Origin: Kribbella catacumbae DSM 19601
Lineage (GTDB): Bacteria; Actinomycetota; Actinomycetes; Propionibacteriales; Kribbellaceae
Length of the DNA stretch: 64,000 bases
Assembly: GCF_000372465.1 (NCBI RefSeq)
Contig: NZ_AQUZ01000050.1
Span: forward strand, 1 to 64,000
Direction: 5' to 3'
Below the pieces are notes generated by a model. The model did no database searches, was not told where the DNA came from, and was given only the letters and a program-made list of their open reading frames with translations. The translations under genes were made by a program, and so were the position numbers. Each line of letters opens with the position of its first letter. Position 1 is the first letter of the stretch. This document shows positions 25,123 to 34,046 of the stretch, piece by piece.

Positions 25123-27597
25123 TTAGGCCAGTAGGTCGTTTGCCGAGCGGAGTACCGGCTTGGTGAGTGGGGTTGTTGGAGTGGTTGTGTTGGTGACGTG
25201 GAAGGTGTGGGACTCGCCTGCGGTGAGGGTGATCAGGCAGGTGTCTACTCGGGCGCCGGCGTCCAGGCGGTCGGGGAACAACGCCAGATCCTTGGCGAGG
25301 GCGGTTGCCGTCACGGTTACGTCGTAGCCGTTGGTCGTCTGGGTGACCTCGGCCGAGTAGGCGTCAGGGTGGAGTTGTAGTGAGGTGTCCTCGACGAAGT
25401 AGTGGTACGCCGTACTGCCGTCCGCGCCCTTGATCTCGACGTATTCCGTCGACGGGTTGCCAGGGGTGGCGACCGACTCCGGTAGGGAGTTGAGGACGGC
25501 GTCGCGAGCTGGGACCTCCAGTGCGAAGGTTTCGCTTGCCAGGACCTCGCCGCCCATGGCCGTGCTGCGCCGGGAGACCGTCACTTCGGTGCTCCAGGCA
25601 ACATCCGTGTCGTTGTGCGCGGCAACTACCGGCCCGTCCTCACGTGGCTGGACGGTCAACAGCCGGTCGGCGTACACGCGCTTCAAGGCGTGCCACAAAG
25701 GCTTCCGGATACCGTGTCCATCGACGGCGGCCCAGGAGACGACCGGCCAGTTGTCGTTGAGTTGCCAGACGATCGCGCCGGTGTTCATCGGGAACAGGCT
25801 GCGGAAGTGCTCGATGCCATAGGCAATCGCCCTGGCCTGGTTGAGCTGTGTCGTCCAGTGCCAGTCGTCCATCGTCTGCCACTTCGGCAGGTGATCGCCC
25901 AGACCTCGCTCGAGCTTGAGGTTGCCCTCGAAGGCCTTCTGGTGCACGAGCATCTGCTCGCCGTACGGATCCAGCGGCTCGTCGTGCACGACCGAGGTCA
26001 GCGTCGACCAGGCCGGCGGCCCCTGGAACCCGAACTCAGCGACGAAGCGTGGCTTGTACTTCCGGTAGGTCGAGTAATCGACCTGGTTCCACACATCCCA
26101 GATGTGCATCGTGCCGTTGCGCTCGTCGTTCGGGTGAATGTAGCGGTCGTAGGAGAACGGGCTGCCGGCCGAGTACGGCGTCCGCGGGTCGAGTTCGGCG
26201 ACGATCCGGGGGAGGAGGTCGAGGTAGTAGCCCTCACCCCAGCTCCGGCCGGCCAGCGGCTCGCGCCAGCCCCACTCGACGTACCCCCAGAGGTTCTCGT
26301 TATTGCCGTTCCAGAGCGCGAGGCTGGCGTGCTGGCTGAGCCGGGTGACGGCTTCGCGGGCTTCGGCCTCGACCTCACCGCGGAGCGGCTCCTCCTCGGA
26401 GTACGCCGCGCAGGCGAAGAGGAAGTCCTGCCAGACGAGTACGCCCAGCTCGTCGCAGACGTCGTAGAAGTCGTCGCTCTCGTAGATGCCGCCGCCCCAG
26501 ACGCGGAGCAGGTTCATGTTCGCGTCGATCGCATCGCGGATGCTGCGCTCGTAGCTCTCGCGGTTGAGCCGGGTGACGAAGGCGTCGTCGGGGATCCAGT
26601 TGGCGCCGCGCACGTAGATCGGCCGGTCGTTGACGGACAGGATGAACGGGCCGCCATCCTTGTCCGGGGCAACGTTCATGGTGATGGTCCGGAAGCCGAC
26701 TCGGCCTTGCCAGTCGTCGCTTTGCTCGCCGGCCGCCACGGAGATGCGCACGTCGTACAGCGGCTGGTCGCCGTACCCGCGCGGCCACCAGAGCTCCACC
26801 GCGTCGATCGTCGACGTGACGCCGACGTCTTGGGTGCCTGCAGCAACGGTCATCTGCGTGGTGGTGCCGCCGAGCTCGACCGTGATGGTGGCGTCCTCGG
26901 TGGCGCCGTCCGGCCAGGCAAGGGCGACGCGACTATCCAGTACGCCGCGGTCGCGGTCGAGCCCGGCCAACGGGCGAACCGAGTCGATCCGTACGCCGGT
27001 CCACGACTCGATCCGGATCGCCCGCCAGATACCGACGGTGGCGACGTCGATTCCCCAGTCCCAGCCGAAGTTGCTCGCCATCTTGCGGATCGCGTTGTAG
27101 GGATGGAGATTCGTGTGCGGCCAGAGCCCGGATTCCTCCCGCAGCCGGTTGGCCGTGCCGACCGGCGACTCGAACTCGACCACCAACTCGTTGCTCCCGG
27201 CCACCAGCAGCCCGCTGGCCGCGAACCGGTACGACCGGTGCTGGTTGCAGGTCCGCCCGACCTCGACCCCGTTGAGCGTGACCCGCGCCGCCGTGTCGAG
27301 GCCGTCAGCAACGAGTTCCTGAACCGCGTGGTCGTCCGGCTCCCAGTCGAAGACGGTCTGGTAACGCCAGCTGCTCTTGCCGATCCAGGCCAGCTTGCCC
27401 TCGTTGTCCCCGTCAAACGGATCAGGAATCACTCCGGCCGCCAGCAGATCCGTATGCACCTCACCCGGCACAGTCGCCGCCACCGGCGCCGCCAGCAACG
27501 CGCTGTTCCGATCGGGCACCGGCCCATCCACGGCCCGCACAGTCCAGGCGACCCCGCCGTCGGAGGTCAACAAAACAGTCCTGAGCGTCGAAGTCAC
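25123..27597 (-). CDS. Glycoside hydrolase family 2 beta-mannosidase
   Basis: 824 residues with the GH2 layout: a sugar-binding domain, an immunoglobulin-like domain, a TIM barrel and C-terminal beta domains. The acid/base Glu434 lies in LWNGNNENLWG and the nucleophile Glu521 in FVAEFGFQGPP; the LLRVWGGGIYESDDFYD stretch is typical of beta-mannosidases. It would remove terminal beta-mannose from manno-oligosaccharides. There is no signal peptide, so it is cytoplasmic. GTG 27597 has AGAGGGA upstream. A palindromic site shared with the sugar-isomerase operon lies about 28 bp upstream, suggesting common control. Confidence 0.9.
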   Translation of the reverse strand: MTSTLRTVLLTSDGGVAWTVRAVDGPVPDRNSALLAAPVAATVPGEVHTDLLAAGVIPDPFDGDNEGKLAWIGKSSWRYQTVFDWEPDDHAVQELVADGLDTAARVTLNGVEVGRTCNQHRSYRFAASGLLVAGSNELVVEFESPVGTANRLREESGLWPHTNLHPYNAIRKMASNFGWDWGIDVATVGIWRAIRIESWTGVRIDSVRPLAGLDRDRGVLDSRVALAWPDGATEDATITVELGGTTTQMTVAAGTQDVGVTSTIDAVELWWPRGYGDQPLYDVRISVAAGEQSDDWQGRVGFRTITMNVAPDKDGGPFILSVNDRPIYVRGANWIPDDAFVTRLNRESYERSIRDAIDANMNLLRVWGGGIYESDDFYDVCDELGVLVWQDFLFACAAYSEEEPLRGEVEAEAREAVTRLSQHASLALWNGNNENLWGYVEWGWREPLAGRSWGEGYYLDLLPRIVAELDPRTPYSAGSPFSYDRYIHPNDERNGTMHIWDVWNQVDYSTYRKYKPRFVAEFGFQGPPAWSTLTSVVHDEPLDPYGEQMLVHQKAFEGNLKLERGLGDHLPKWQTMDDWHWTTQLNQARAIAYGIEHFRSLFPMNTGAIVWQLNDNWPVVSWAAVDGHGIRKPLWHALKRVYADRLLTVQPREDGPVVAAHNDTDVAWSTEVTVSRRSTAMGGEVLASETFALEVPARDAVLNSLPESVATPGNPSTEYVEIKGADGSTAYHYFVEDTSLQLHPDAYSAEVTQTTNGYDVTVTATALAKDLALFPDRLDAGARVDTCLITLTAGESHTFHVTNTTTPTTPLTKPVLRSANDLLA

Positions 27598-27624
27598 AGA
27601 CGATTCCCTCTTTCACAACGAAAC

Positions 27625-27638
27625 ACTTGACCGGTTCA
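27625..27638. promoter_or_regulatory. Candidate LacI-type operator upstream of the beta-mannosidase gene
   Basis: ACTTGACCGGTTCA, whose reverse complement TGAACCGGTCAAGT matches CGAACCGGTTAAGT at 30268-30281 at 12 of 14 positions. It lies 28 bp upstream of the GH2 start codon, in a good position for repression. Confidence 0.55.
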
Positions 27639-27753
27639 GTAACCCTACTGGTGCACAACGCGGCGACCCTGTGGACAACTCGGCCACCGAGAGCAGCCGC
27701 CCGGATAGACTTAGTTAGGAAGGACAGGGGGCGCACATCGTCGCCCCCGTCCG

Positions 27754-28365
27754 TCACCTACTCAGGACCGTCCGGCGCCACAACTCAGCGAGCAGCTGAT
27801 GCCCAGCCGCGGTCGGGTGGACACCATCGTCGGCGAGCGTTGTCGCGCCCACCGACTCCGCCTGGCGGTTGAACTCGACGTCGGCCGCGACCAGGAGCGC
27901 GCCGTACTCCGCAGCCAGGCGCCGTACGACGTCGATCTTGGGATCGAGATCCTCACGCCAGGCGTGCTGCTCATCCTTCACCGCCAGGAGGAACGGCTCG
28001 ACCAGGACGAGCTGCTTGGCCCGGACTGGTTCGAGCAGCTCGCGGTACGACCGCTCGAACGACTCGGCCGAGGTCGCGTCGTCCTCGTCGTACCGGCGCC
28101 AGGTGTCGTTGATGCCGATCAGCACCGAGACGAGGTCCGGCTCGTGCGCGACGACATCGGTCTGCCAGCGCGCCGCGAGGTCGAACGCCCGGTGTCCGGA
28201 GATGCCGGCGTTGACGATCCGCGGCCGTTGCGGGCCGAAGGCGTCGTACAGGTTCTTGACGTAGCCGTCGCCGAGGCCCGCCGGATCGCTCCGGCGGCCG
28301 CAGTCGGTGACGGAGTCCCCGGCGAACACGATGGTCCGCCGGGGATCCAGGAGAGTTTCCGTCAT
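27754..28365 (-). CDS. Cytoplasmic SGNH/GDSL hydrolase
   Basis: 203 residues. The nucleophile Ser18 lies in VFAGDSVTD, with NAGISG, LIGINDTW (block III) and ADDGVHPTAAGH (block V with Asp and His). It belongs to the SGNH-hydrolase/carbohydrate-esterase type and may deacetylate mannan fragments before the beta-mannosidase acts. ATG 28365 overlaps the upstream oxidoreductase stop (TGATG), so it is the last gene of a three-gene operon. Confidence 0.87.
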   Translation of the reverse strand: MTETLLDPRRTIVFAGDSVTDCGRRSDPAGLGDGYVKNLYDAFGPQRPRIVNAGISGHRAFDLAARWQTDVVAHEPDLVSVLIGINDTWRRYDEDDATSAESFERSYRELLEPVRAKQLVLVEPFLLAVKDEQHAWREDLDPKIDVVRRLAAEYGALLVAADVEFNRQAESVGATTLADDGVHPTAAGHQLLAELWRRTVLSR

Positions 28366-29462
28366 CAGATGGTCGAGGCGTTGACATCCCAGTCGTCCGG
28401 CAGGACGGCGGGGACCTCGACGGTGCTGGTGACATCGACGAACGTGCCGGTGTCGATCGACTCGGTGATGGAGGCCATCACGTCGACAACGTGGAACGCC
28501 AGCGCGCCAGTGGCCCGGTGCGGACGGTCCTCACGGATCGCCCGCGCCATCTCCAGTACGCCGGTACCGCGCTCGGCCGTCGCCTTGGTCGTCTCTAGGA
28601 CCTCCCAGTCCTCAGCACCCGGACGGCGGATCTTGATCTCGCCGTCGAACTGGTTCGGGTCCGGAACCGCGAGCGTTGCCTCGGTACCGGTGATCTCCAC
28701 GAACCCGCCCCGCGACAGCGGCGACTCGAAGCTGAAGGTGCTCTGCGACGACTGCCCCGACTCGAACCGCGCGATCGCGCTGACGTGGGTCGGAACCGTC
28801 ACGTCGAAGTCCGTGCCCTGCAGCGGGCCGGATCCGATCGTGCGCTTCTCCCGCGACTTCGAGCCCAGCCCGGCGACGGCCGCGACCGGGCCGAACAGCT
28901 GCACCAGCGTGGTCAGGTAGTACGGGCCGATGTCCCACAGCGGGCCGGCGCCCACCTGGAAGAGGAAGGCCGGGTTCGGGTGCCAGGATTCCGGGCCCGG
29001 TGACTGCATCAGGGTCAGCGCGGTCAGCGGCTGACCGATGTCACCGCGCTCGATGATGCGGCGCGACTGCTGCAGGCCCGGCCCCAGAATGGTGTCCGGA
29101 GCGCAACCCAGCCGGAGTCCCGCGTCCTGAGCGGTCGCGAGCAGCTTGAGACCGCTTTCCTGGTCGAGCGAGAACGGCTTCTCGCTCCACACATGCTTGC
29201 CTGCGGCAACGGCTGCCAGGGCGACCTCGACGTGCGCGATCGGGATGGTCAGGTTGACCACGATCTCGACGTCCGGGTTGCTGAGGACCGCTTCCGGCCC
29301 GCCGTGGCTCTCGATCCCGTACTCCGCCGCCTTCGCGGCCGCCGCCTCCGGGCGAAGGTCGCCGATGGCAACCACCTTGAGGTCGGGGAAACTCTGCATG
29401 CTCTTGAGGTACGCGTCGGAGATGACCCCGGCGCCGATCACACCTACGCCGACAGCAGTCAT
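28365..29462 (-). CDS. Gfo/Idh/MocA-family sugar oxidoreductase
   Basis: 365 residues: an N-terminal Rossmann fold (GVIGAGVISDAYLKS), the typical GKHVWSEKPFSLD loop with the conserved EKP, and a C-terminal alpha/beta domain. Members use NAD(P) to oxidise or reduce hydroxyl groups of sugars and inositols. It is coupled at both ends: ATGA with the isomerase upstream and TGATG with the SGNH hydrolase downstream. The exact substrate is unknown; the context suggests a mannose-derived or uronic sugar. Confidence 0.88.
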   Translation of the reverse strand: MTAVGVGVIGAGVISDAYLKSMQSFPDLKVVAIGDLRPEAAAAKAAEYGIESHGGPEAVLSNPDVEIVVNLTIPIAHVEVALAAVAAGKHVWSEKPFSLDQESGLKLLATAQDAGLRLGCAPDTILGPGLQQSRRIIERGDIGQPLTALTLMQSPGPESWHPNPAFLFQVGAGPLWDIGPYYLTTLVQLFGPVAAVAGLGSKSREKRTIGSGPLQGTDFDVTVPTHVSAIARFESGQSSQSTFSFESPLSRGGFVEITGTEATLAVPDPNQFDGEIKIRRPGAEDWEVLETTKATAERGTGVLEMARAIREDRPHRATGALAFHVVDVMASITESIDTGTFVDVTSTVEVPAVLPDDWDVNASTI

Positions 29463-30205
29463 GCAACGTCCTCCCCGGTCAGGTAGGCGAAGCTGCCGGC
29501 GACGGCGTCGAAGATCTCGCCGTCGAAGTCGTCGAGCTCGACCACGCGGAGCGTGCCCGGCGACGCGGCGAGGATGTCGTTCACGGCGATGGAGCCGGCG
29601 CCGACCGCCACCTGGGCCTTGTTGTTCAGCGTGCCGTCGCCGTCCTTGATGTGCAGCGCCTTGACCCGCTCACCGAGCCGCCCGAGCAGAGCCGGTACGT
29701 CGGCGCCGCCGACCGCGGCCCAGTAGGTGTCGACCTCGAGGATGACCTCGTCGGACAGGTTGTCGGCCAGGATCTCCAGGCCGTGGACGCCGTCGATCAC
29801 CGACTCCAGCTCGAAGTGGTGGTTGTGGTACCCGACGGTGATGCCGTGGTCGGCAGCCTCGGCCGCCGCCTTGTTCAGCGCCTCGGCCGTCGCCTTGATG
29901 TCGTCCGCGGACTGCCAGCGCGCCGGGTCGACGTACGGGTCGATCACGGTGCTGATGCCGAGCTTCTTGGCCACCTCGAAGATCGGGCTGCTGCCTTCGT
30001 TGAGCAGCCCGGCGTGCGTGGTGGGAGCCGACAGACCGTACTTGGGCAGCGCTTCGGCCAGCTGGTTTGCCAGGCCGACGACGCCGAAGGGCTCGACCTT
30101 GCGGTACCCGATCTCAGCGATGCGGGCCAGCGTGGCGTCGAAGTCCTCCTCCAGCTTGTACCGGACCGTGTAGAGCTGTAGGGACAGATTGTCCACTGCG
30201 ACCAT
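29459..30205 (-). CDS. Sugar phosphate isomerase/epimerase (xylose isomerase-like TIM barrel)
   Basis: 248 residues from ATG 30205, with GGAGAG seven bases upstream. The TIM-barrel family shows SLQLYTVR at the start and metal-binding motifs GYHNHHFELE, ILEVDTYWA and HIKDGDG. It would interconvert keto and aldo sugars or epimers. First gene of the operon with the oxidoreductase and SGNH hydrolase. A probable LacI-type operator lies about 65 bp upstream. Confidence 0.87.
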   Translation of the reverse strand: MVAVDNLSLQLYTVRYKLEEDFDATLARIAEIGYRKVEPFGVVGLANQLAEALPKYGLSAPTTHAGLLNEGSSPIFEVAKKLGISTVIDPYVDPARWQSADDIKATAEALNKAAAEAADHGITVGYHNHHFELESVIDGVHGLEILADNLSDEVILEVDTYWAAVGGADVPALLGRLGERVKALHIKDGDGTLNNKAQVAVGAGSIAVNDILAASPGTLRVVELDDFDGEIFDAVAGSFAYLTGEDVA

Positions 30206-30267
30206 GTTTTTCTCTCCTCGTCTTCGGAGCCTCCCGCTGCCCATGAGAGTCCCCGGACTGGACTTGC

Positions 30268-30281
30268 CGAACCGGTTAAGT
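30268..30281. promoter_or_regulatory. Candidate LacI-type operator upstream of the isomerase operon
   Basis: CGAACCGGTTAAGT contains the 8-bp palindrome AACCGGTT. It matches the site upstream of the beta-mannosidase gene, so both transcripts probably answer to one regulator, most likely the LacI-family protein encoded at 30740. Confidence 0.55.
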
Positions 30282-30626
30282 AACTCGCGGCAGCCTATCC
30301 CAGCCACCCACCCTCGGACCACCCCGTAATCACCAGTCGAGCCGCCTTCACGCCCCGAAGACAAGCGCTTGCCGGGGGTTCGCCGGAGCTCCATGTCATC
30401 AATGACGAGGTACTGCGGCCGGCGGTCGCCCGGGCGAGCGTGCGACCGCAGTCGTCTGCCGCCCACTGATGGCCTGGAGATCCGCCCCGGCCCATTGAGG
30501 GCGTGGCGGTCCGCGCCCGGGCCGCCCCGTGATGGGCTGGGCGACCGCTCATCCCGGGGTCCGTGCGCTTGGTGAGCGGCCGATTACCAACTGTAGTCAG
30601 ACTCTGGGGGTTTGGTTGAACGGTCG

Positions 30627-30656
30627 CTCTAGGTGGTGGAAAGCGATTACCTAGAG
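30627..30656. promoter_or_regulatory. Candidate operator upstream of the lacI-type gene
   Basis: CTCTAGGT and ACCTAGAG are perfect 8-bp inverted arms around a 14-base centre that includes GGAAAGCGATT, which resembles the GAAAGCGCTTTC-like sites bound by many LacI-family proteins. It lies about 85 bp before the regulator start and could mediate autoregulation. Confidence 0.5.
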
Positions 30657-30739
30657 ACGGGGAGTACACAAGGGCCGCAGAATGGGGATCTGCCGGACCG
30701 CCCGTCCCGGTTCGGACCGCCCGTTCGAAGGAGGCCACC

Positions 30740-31753
30740 GTGCCCCGAATCACGATCAAGGAGATTGCCCGACGGGCCGGCGTCTCCAAAGGTGCGGTTT
30801 CGTACGCGCTGAACAACCAGCCGGGGGTCTCCGAGGCCACCCGGGCTCGGGTGCTCAAGGTCGCCGAGGAGCTGGAGTGGGTGCCCAACCGGGCGGCCAG
30901 GCAGCTGTCGGCGGCGCGGAGCGAAACGTTCGGCCTGGTGCTCGCGAGGAGCGCCAAGACCCTGAGTGAGGAACCGTTCTACATGGGCTTCGTGGGTGGC
31001 GTGGAGTCCGTGCTGAGTGAGAAGTCGTACGCGCTCGCCCTGCAGGTCGTACCGGACCTGGAGGAGGAGATGGCGACGTACCGCAAGTGGGCCGCCGAGC
31101 GCCGGGTGGATGGCGTGGTGGTGGTCGATCTACGCGTCGCCGATCCGCGGATCCCGTTGCTGCGCAAGCTGGAACTGCCCGCGGTACTGGTCGGCGATCC
31201 GGCGCTGGCCGATGGGCTGGCGTGCGTCTGGACCGACGGTACGACGGCGATGTACGCCGCGGTGGAGCATGTCGCGTCGCTCGGGCATCAAGCGATCGCC
31301 CGGGTGGCCGGGCCGCCCGAGCACGGTCATGTTTGGATCCGGGATCAGGCGTTCGCTGCGGTGTGCCGGAGGCTGGGGCTGGATGCGCGGGTGCTGCATA
31401 CCGACTTCTCCGGTGAGGAAGGTGCTGCCGCGACGCGGGAGCTGATGGCGACCGAAGGGAGGCCGACGGCGATCATCTACGACAACGACCTGATGGCCGT
31501 CGCCGGATTGTCGGTGGTGAACGGTCTCGGGCTCCGTTCGCCGGACGATGTCACGCTGGTCGCCTGGGACGACTCGACGCTGTGCCGGCTGGTGCATCCG
31601 ACCCTGACCGCGATTAGCCACAACATCGTTGCCTATGGCGCCGAAGTCGCGCATCGGCTGTTCGGCTTGCTCGAAGGCGCGATGCCGGAGTCGCACCTCT
31701 ACTCGACCCCCGCGCTGGTAGTACGCGGCAGCTCGGGGCCGCCACCCGCCTGA
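30740..31753 (+). CDS. LacI-family transcriptional regulator
   Basis: 337 residues: N-terminal LacI helix-turn-helix (TIKEIARRAGVSKGAVSYAL, then hinge ending PNRAARQLSAARS) and a periplasmic-binding-protein-like effector domain. GTG 30740 has GGAGG just upstream. It is divergent from the sugar isomerase operon and probably controls that operon and the beta-mannosidase gene through the AACCGGT-type sites. The effector is likely a sugar, perhaps mannose-derived. Confidence 0.9.
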   Translation: MPRITIKEIARRAGVSKGAVSYALNNQPGVSEATRARVLKVAEELEWVPNRAARQLSAARSETFGLVLARSAKTLSEEPFYMGFVGGVESVLSEKSYALALQVVPDLEEEMATYRKWAAERRVDGVVVVDLRVADPRIPLLRKLELPAVLVGDPALADGLACVWTDGTTAMYAAVEHVASLGHQAIARVAGPPEHGHVWIRDQAFAAVCRRLGLDARVLHTDFSGEEGAAATRELMATEGRPTAIIYDNDLMAVAGLSVVNGLGLRSPDDVTLVAWDDSTLCRLVHPTLTAISHNIVAYGAEVAHRLFGLLEGAMPESHLYSTPALVVRGSSGPPPA

Positions 31754-31836
31754 TCCCGGCGCGGAAGTGGCGTCCTCGAACACCACCTGGTGACCTCGGA
31801 CAAGGTATGCCCTGTCCAAGGCCGCCGGATGGTGTT

Positions 31837-31859
31837 CAAGCCCACCACTAGTGGGCTTG
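31837..31859. terminator. Bidirectional terminator-like hairpin
   Basis: CAAGCCCAC and GTGGGCTTG are perfect 9-bp arms around a 5-base loop, in the gap between the convergent lacI-type gene and the molybdopterin oxidoreductase gene. Position and symmetry fit a terminator for both, although there is no U-run. Confidence 0.65.
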
Positions 31860-31891
31860 CCCCGCTTGGGGTGGTGGGGGCAGGGCGGTGG

Positions 31892-33997
31892 TTAGCCGGC
31901 GGGGGCTGCTGTGACCTTCACCGGTACGCCGTTCAGCGCGGCGGTGCCTGACACGTGATCGGTGAGAGCCGCATCCGTCACGTCGTTGGCGCTCGCCCCG
32001 GCGACCTGGTTGGCCACCGAGAGCTTGGCCCCTGGCCTGCCATGCCCGAAGCCGTGCGGAAGGCTGACCACGCCGGGCATCATGTCGTTGCTAGAGGCAA
32101 CCTCCACCGACACGGTGCCCGAAGCAGAGCTGATCTCCACCAGCTGCCCATCGCTGAGATCCCGCTCGCGCAGATCATCCGGATTCATCAGCAACTGATG
32201 GCGCGGCTTGCCCTTCACCAAGCGAGCCGAGTTGTGCATCCAGGAGTTGTTGCTCCGCAGATGCCGCCGCCCGATCAGCAGCAGCCCATCGCCATCACGA
32301 TCGGCGAACAAAGCCTCAAAAGCACTCGGCAGCTCATCGACGATCAACGCCGGTACAAGATCGATCCGCTTCGACTTCGTGTACAGCCCACCGGGCAGAG
32401 CGGGCTGTAACGGCCCGAGATCCACGCCGCCGACAGACTTCCGCAGCTTCCGGACCGACAGCCGATAAGGCCCGATCCGCAACCCAAGATCGACCACGCG
32501 GCGAGGCGACAACCGCAGACGCAACGACGCGACAGCCGTCTTCCGGCTCCGCGGCGCATCGCGCAACAACGCCAGCCCCAGCCCCCGGAAGATCTCCCAG
32601 TCGTGCCGCGACTCCGACGGCCGCGGCAGTACTGCGTCGTTCCACCGAGCCGTGTTCCGTACTGCGAGTTGGTGGAAGGCCAAGTCGTAATGCTCTCGCT
32701 CCAGCGGTGGCGTCGGCGGCAGGATCACGTCCGCATGCCGGGTCGTCTCGTTGATGTAGGGATCGACGCAGACCATGAAATCAAGGGTTTCCAGCGCCTC
32801 GTCGAGCTTGCGTCCATTGGGCGTGGACAGCACCGGATTGCCCGCGATCGTCACCATCGCGCGGATCTGCCCATCGCCCGGCGTCGAGATCTCCTCAGCC
32901 ATCACCGACGCCGGCAACTCGCCGCCGAACTCGGGCAGCGATCGCACCCGGCTCTTCCAGACGCCGATGTGCCCCCGCCCGATCCCGCGCAGCGTGTCGA
33001 CAGCCGGCCGCGGGAACATCGACCCGCCCGGCCGGTCGAGGTTGCCGGTGATGATGTTGAGCACCTGCACGGCCCACTGGCAGATCGCGCCGAACTGCTG
33101 CGTCGACACCCCGAGCCGTCCGTAACAAGCGGCGGTCTCCGCAGCGGCGAACTCGCGCGCGATCCGCCGGATGTCCTCCGCCGGAATCCCCGTCACGGAA
33201 GCCGCGCGCTCGGGCGTCCACTCGCGGGTCACCGACTCCACCACGTCAAGACCATCCACGTACTGCGCCGGCTTCGCCGATCCGTCGCGCAGAACCTCAT
33301 GGATCAAGGCCAGCAGGAATGCAGCATCCGTGCCCGGCCGGACGAAGTGGTGCTCATCCGCCACAGCTGCCGTCTCGGTCCGCCGCGGGTCGATGACCAC
33401 GACCCGCCCGCCGCGCTTCTGCAGCTCCTTGAGTCGCCGGCCGAAGCCAGGCGCCGTCATCATGCTGCCGTTGGACGCGAGCGGGTTCGCGCCCAGCATC
33501 AGGAGGTACGACGTCCTGTCGATGTCGGCGACCGGGACCATCAACTGGTGCCCGTAGAGCAGATGGCACGCGAGCATGTGCGGCAGCTGATCGACCGACG
33601 TCGCGCTGAACCGGTTCCGCGTCTTCAGCAGCCGGACCAGCGTCGGCATGTGCGTCATCGCGCCCACGCTGTGCACGTTCGGGTTGCCGAGGTAGACGCC
33701 GATCGAGTTCTTGCCATGCGCCTTCTGGACCGACCTCAGCTGGTCGGCGACGTACGTGTAGGCCTCCTCCCAGCCCATCTCCTGCCAGCCGGTGGCAGTA
33801 CGCCGTACCGGCTGGGTGAGGCGGTCTGGGTCTTCCTGGAGGTCGCGTAGCGCCACCGCCTTCGGGCAGATGTGTCCGCGGGACAGCGGGTCCGCCTCGT
33901 CGCCGCGGATGTCGGTGACGCGGCCGCCCTCGACGGTCACGAGCACGCCGCAGATGGCCTCACACAGGTTGCACGAAGTACGCCGCACGGTCGCCAT
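31892..33997 (-). CDS. Molybdopterin-dependent oxidoreductase
   Basis: 701 residues of the DMSO-reductase/formate-dehydrogenase-like superfamily. The N-terminal 4Fe-4S site is complete: Cys9, Cys12, Cys16 and Cys44. Cofactor-binding regions follow (YLGNPNVHS, LMLGANPLASNGSM, VVVIDPRRTETA, GNLDRPGGSMFPRP), with the C-terminal molydopterin dinucleotide-binding domain (SDGQLVEI..VVSLPHGFGHG). No twin-Arg signal is present, so it is cytoplasmic. At the place where the Mo ligand is expected the sequence reads SATSVDQLPHM, without an obvious Sec or Cys. The electron donor and substrate are unknown and no partner subunit is adjacent. The molybdate operon lies 15 kb away. Confidence 0.87.
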   Translation of the reverse strand: MATVRRTSCNLCEAICGVLVTVEGGRVTDIRGDEADPLSRGHICPKAVALRDLQEDPDRLTQPVRRTATGWQEMGWEEAYTYVADQLRSVQKAHGKNSIGVYLGNPNVHSVGAMTHMPTLVRLLKTRNRFSATSVDQLPHMLACHLLYGHQLMVPVADIDRTSYLLMLGANPLASNGSMMTAPGFGRRLKELQKRGGRVVVIDPRRTETAAVADEHHFVRPGTDAAFLLALIHEVLRDGSAKPAQYVDGLDVVESVTREWTPERAASVTGIPAEDIRRIAREFAAAETAACYGRLGVSTQQFGAICQWAVQVLNIITGNLDRPGGSMFPRPAVDTLRGIGRGHIGVWKSRVRSLPEFGGELPASVMAEEISTPGDGQIRAMVTIAGNPVLSTPNGRKLDEALETLDFMVCVDPYINETTRHADVILPPTPPLEREHYDLAFHQLAVRNTARWNDAVLPRPSESRHDWEIFRGLGLALLRDAPRSRKTAVASLRLRLSPRRVVDLGLRIGPYRLSVRKLRKSVGGVDLGPLQPALPGGLYTKSKRIDLVPALIVDELPSAFEALFADRDGDGLLLIGRRHLRSNNSWMHNSARLVKGKPRHQLLMNPDDLRERDLSDGQLVEISSASGTVSVEVASSNDMMPGVVSLPHGFGHGRPGAKLSVANQVAGASANDVTDAALTDHVSGTAALNGVPVKVTAAPAG

Positions 33998-34046
33998 CCA
34001 GCCAAACTACTCCTGGGTAGCGACGTCTACTACCTGGGGCGAGCCG

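Larger units (their letters stand above)
30206..30739. other. Divergent control region between the isomerase operon and lacI-type gene
   Basis: About 530 bases without a supported gene. It holds a candidate operator near each gene (30268-30281 and 30627-30656). The middle (about 30300-30600) is GC-rich with several related words (CCGCCC.., GATGG..) but no clear feature; the open frames there are shadows. Confidence 0.55.

Noticed and set aside
25615..27630. 671-codon open frame on the plus strand
   Set aside because: Antisense to the GH2 gene, without any recognisable domain.
30295..30957. 220-codon minus-strand frame across the lacI promoter region
   Set aside because: It overlaps the lacI-type gene antisense and has no family likeness.
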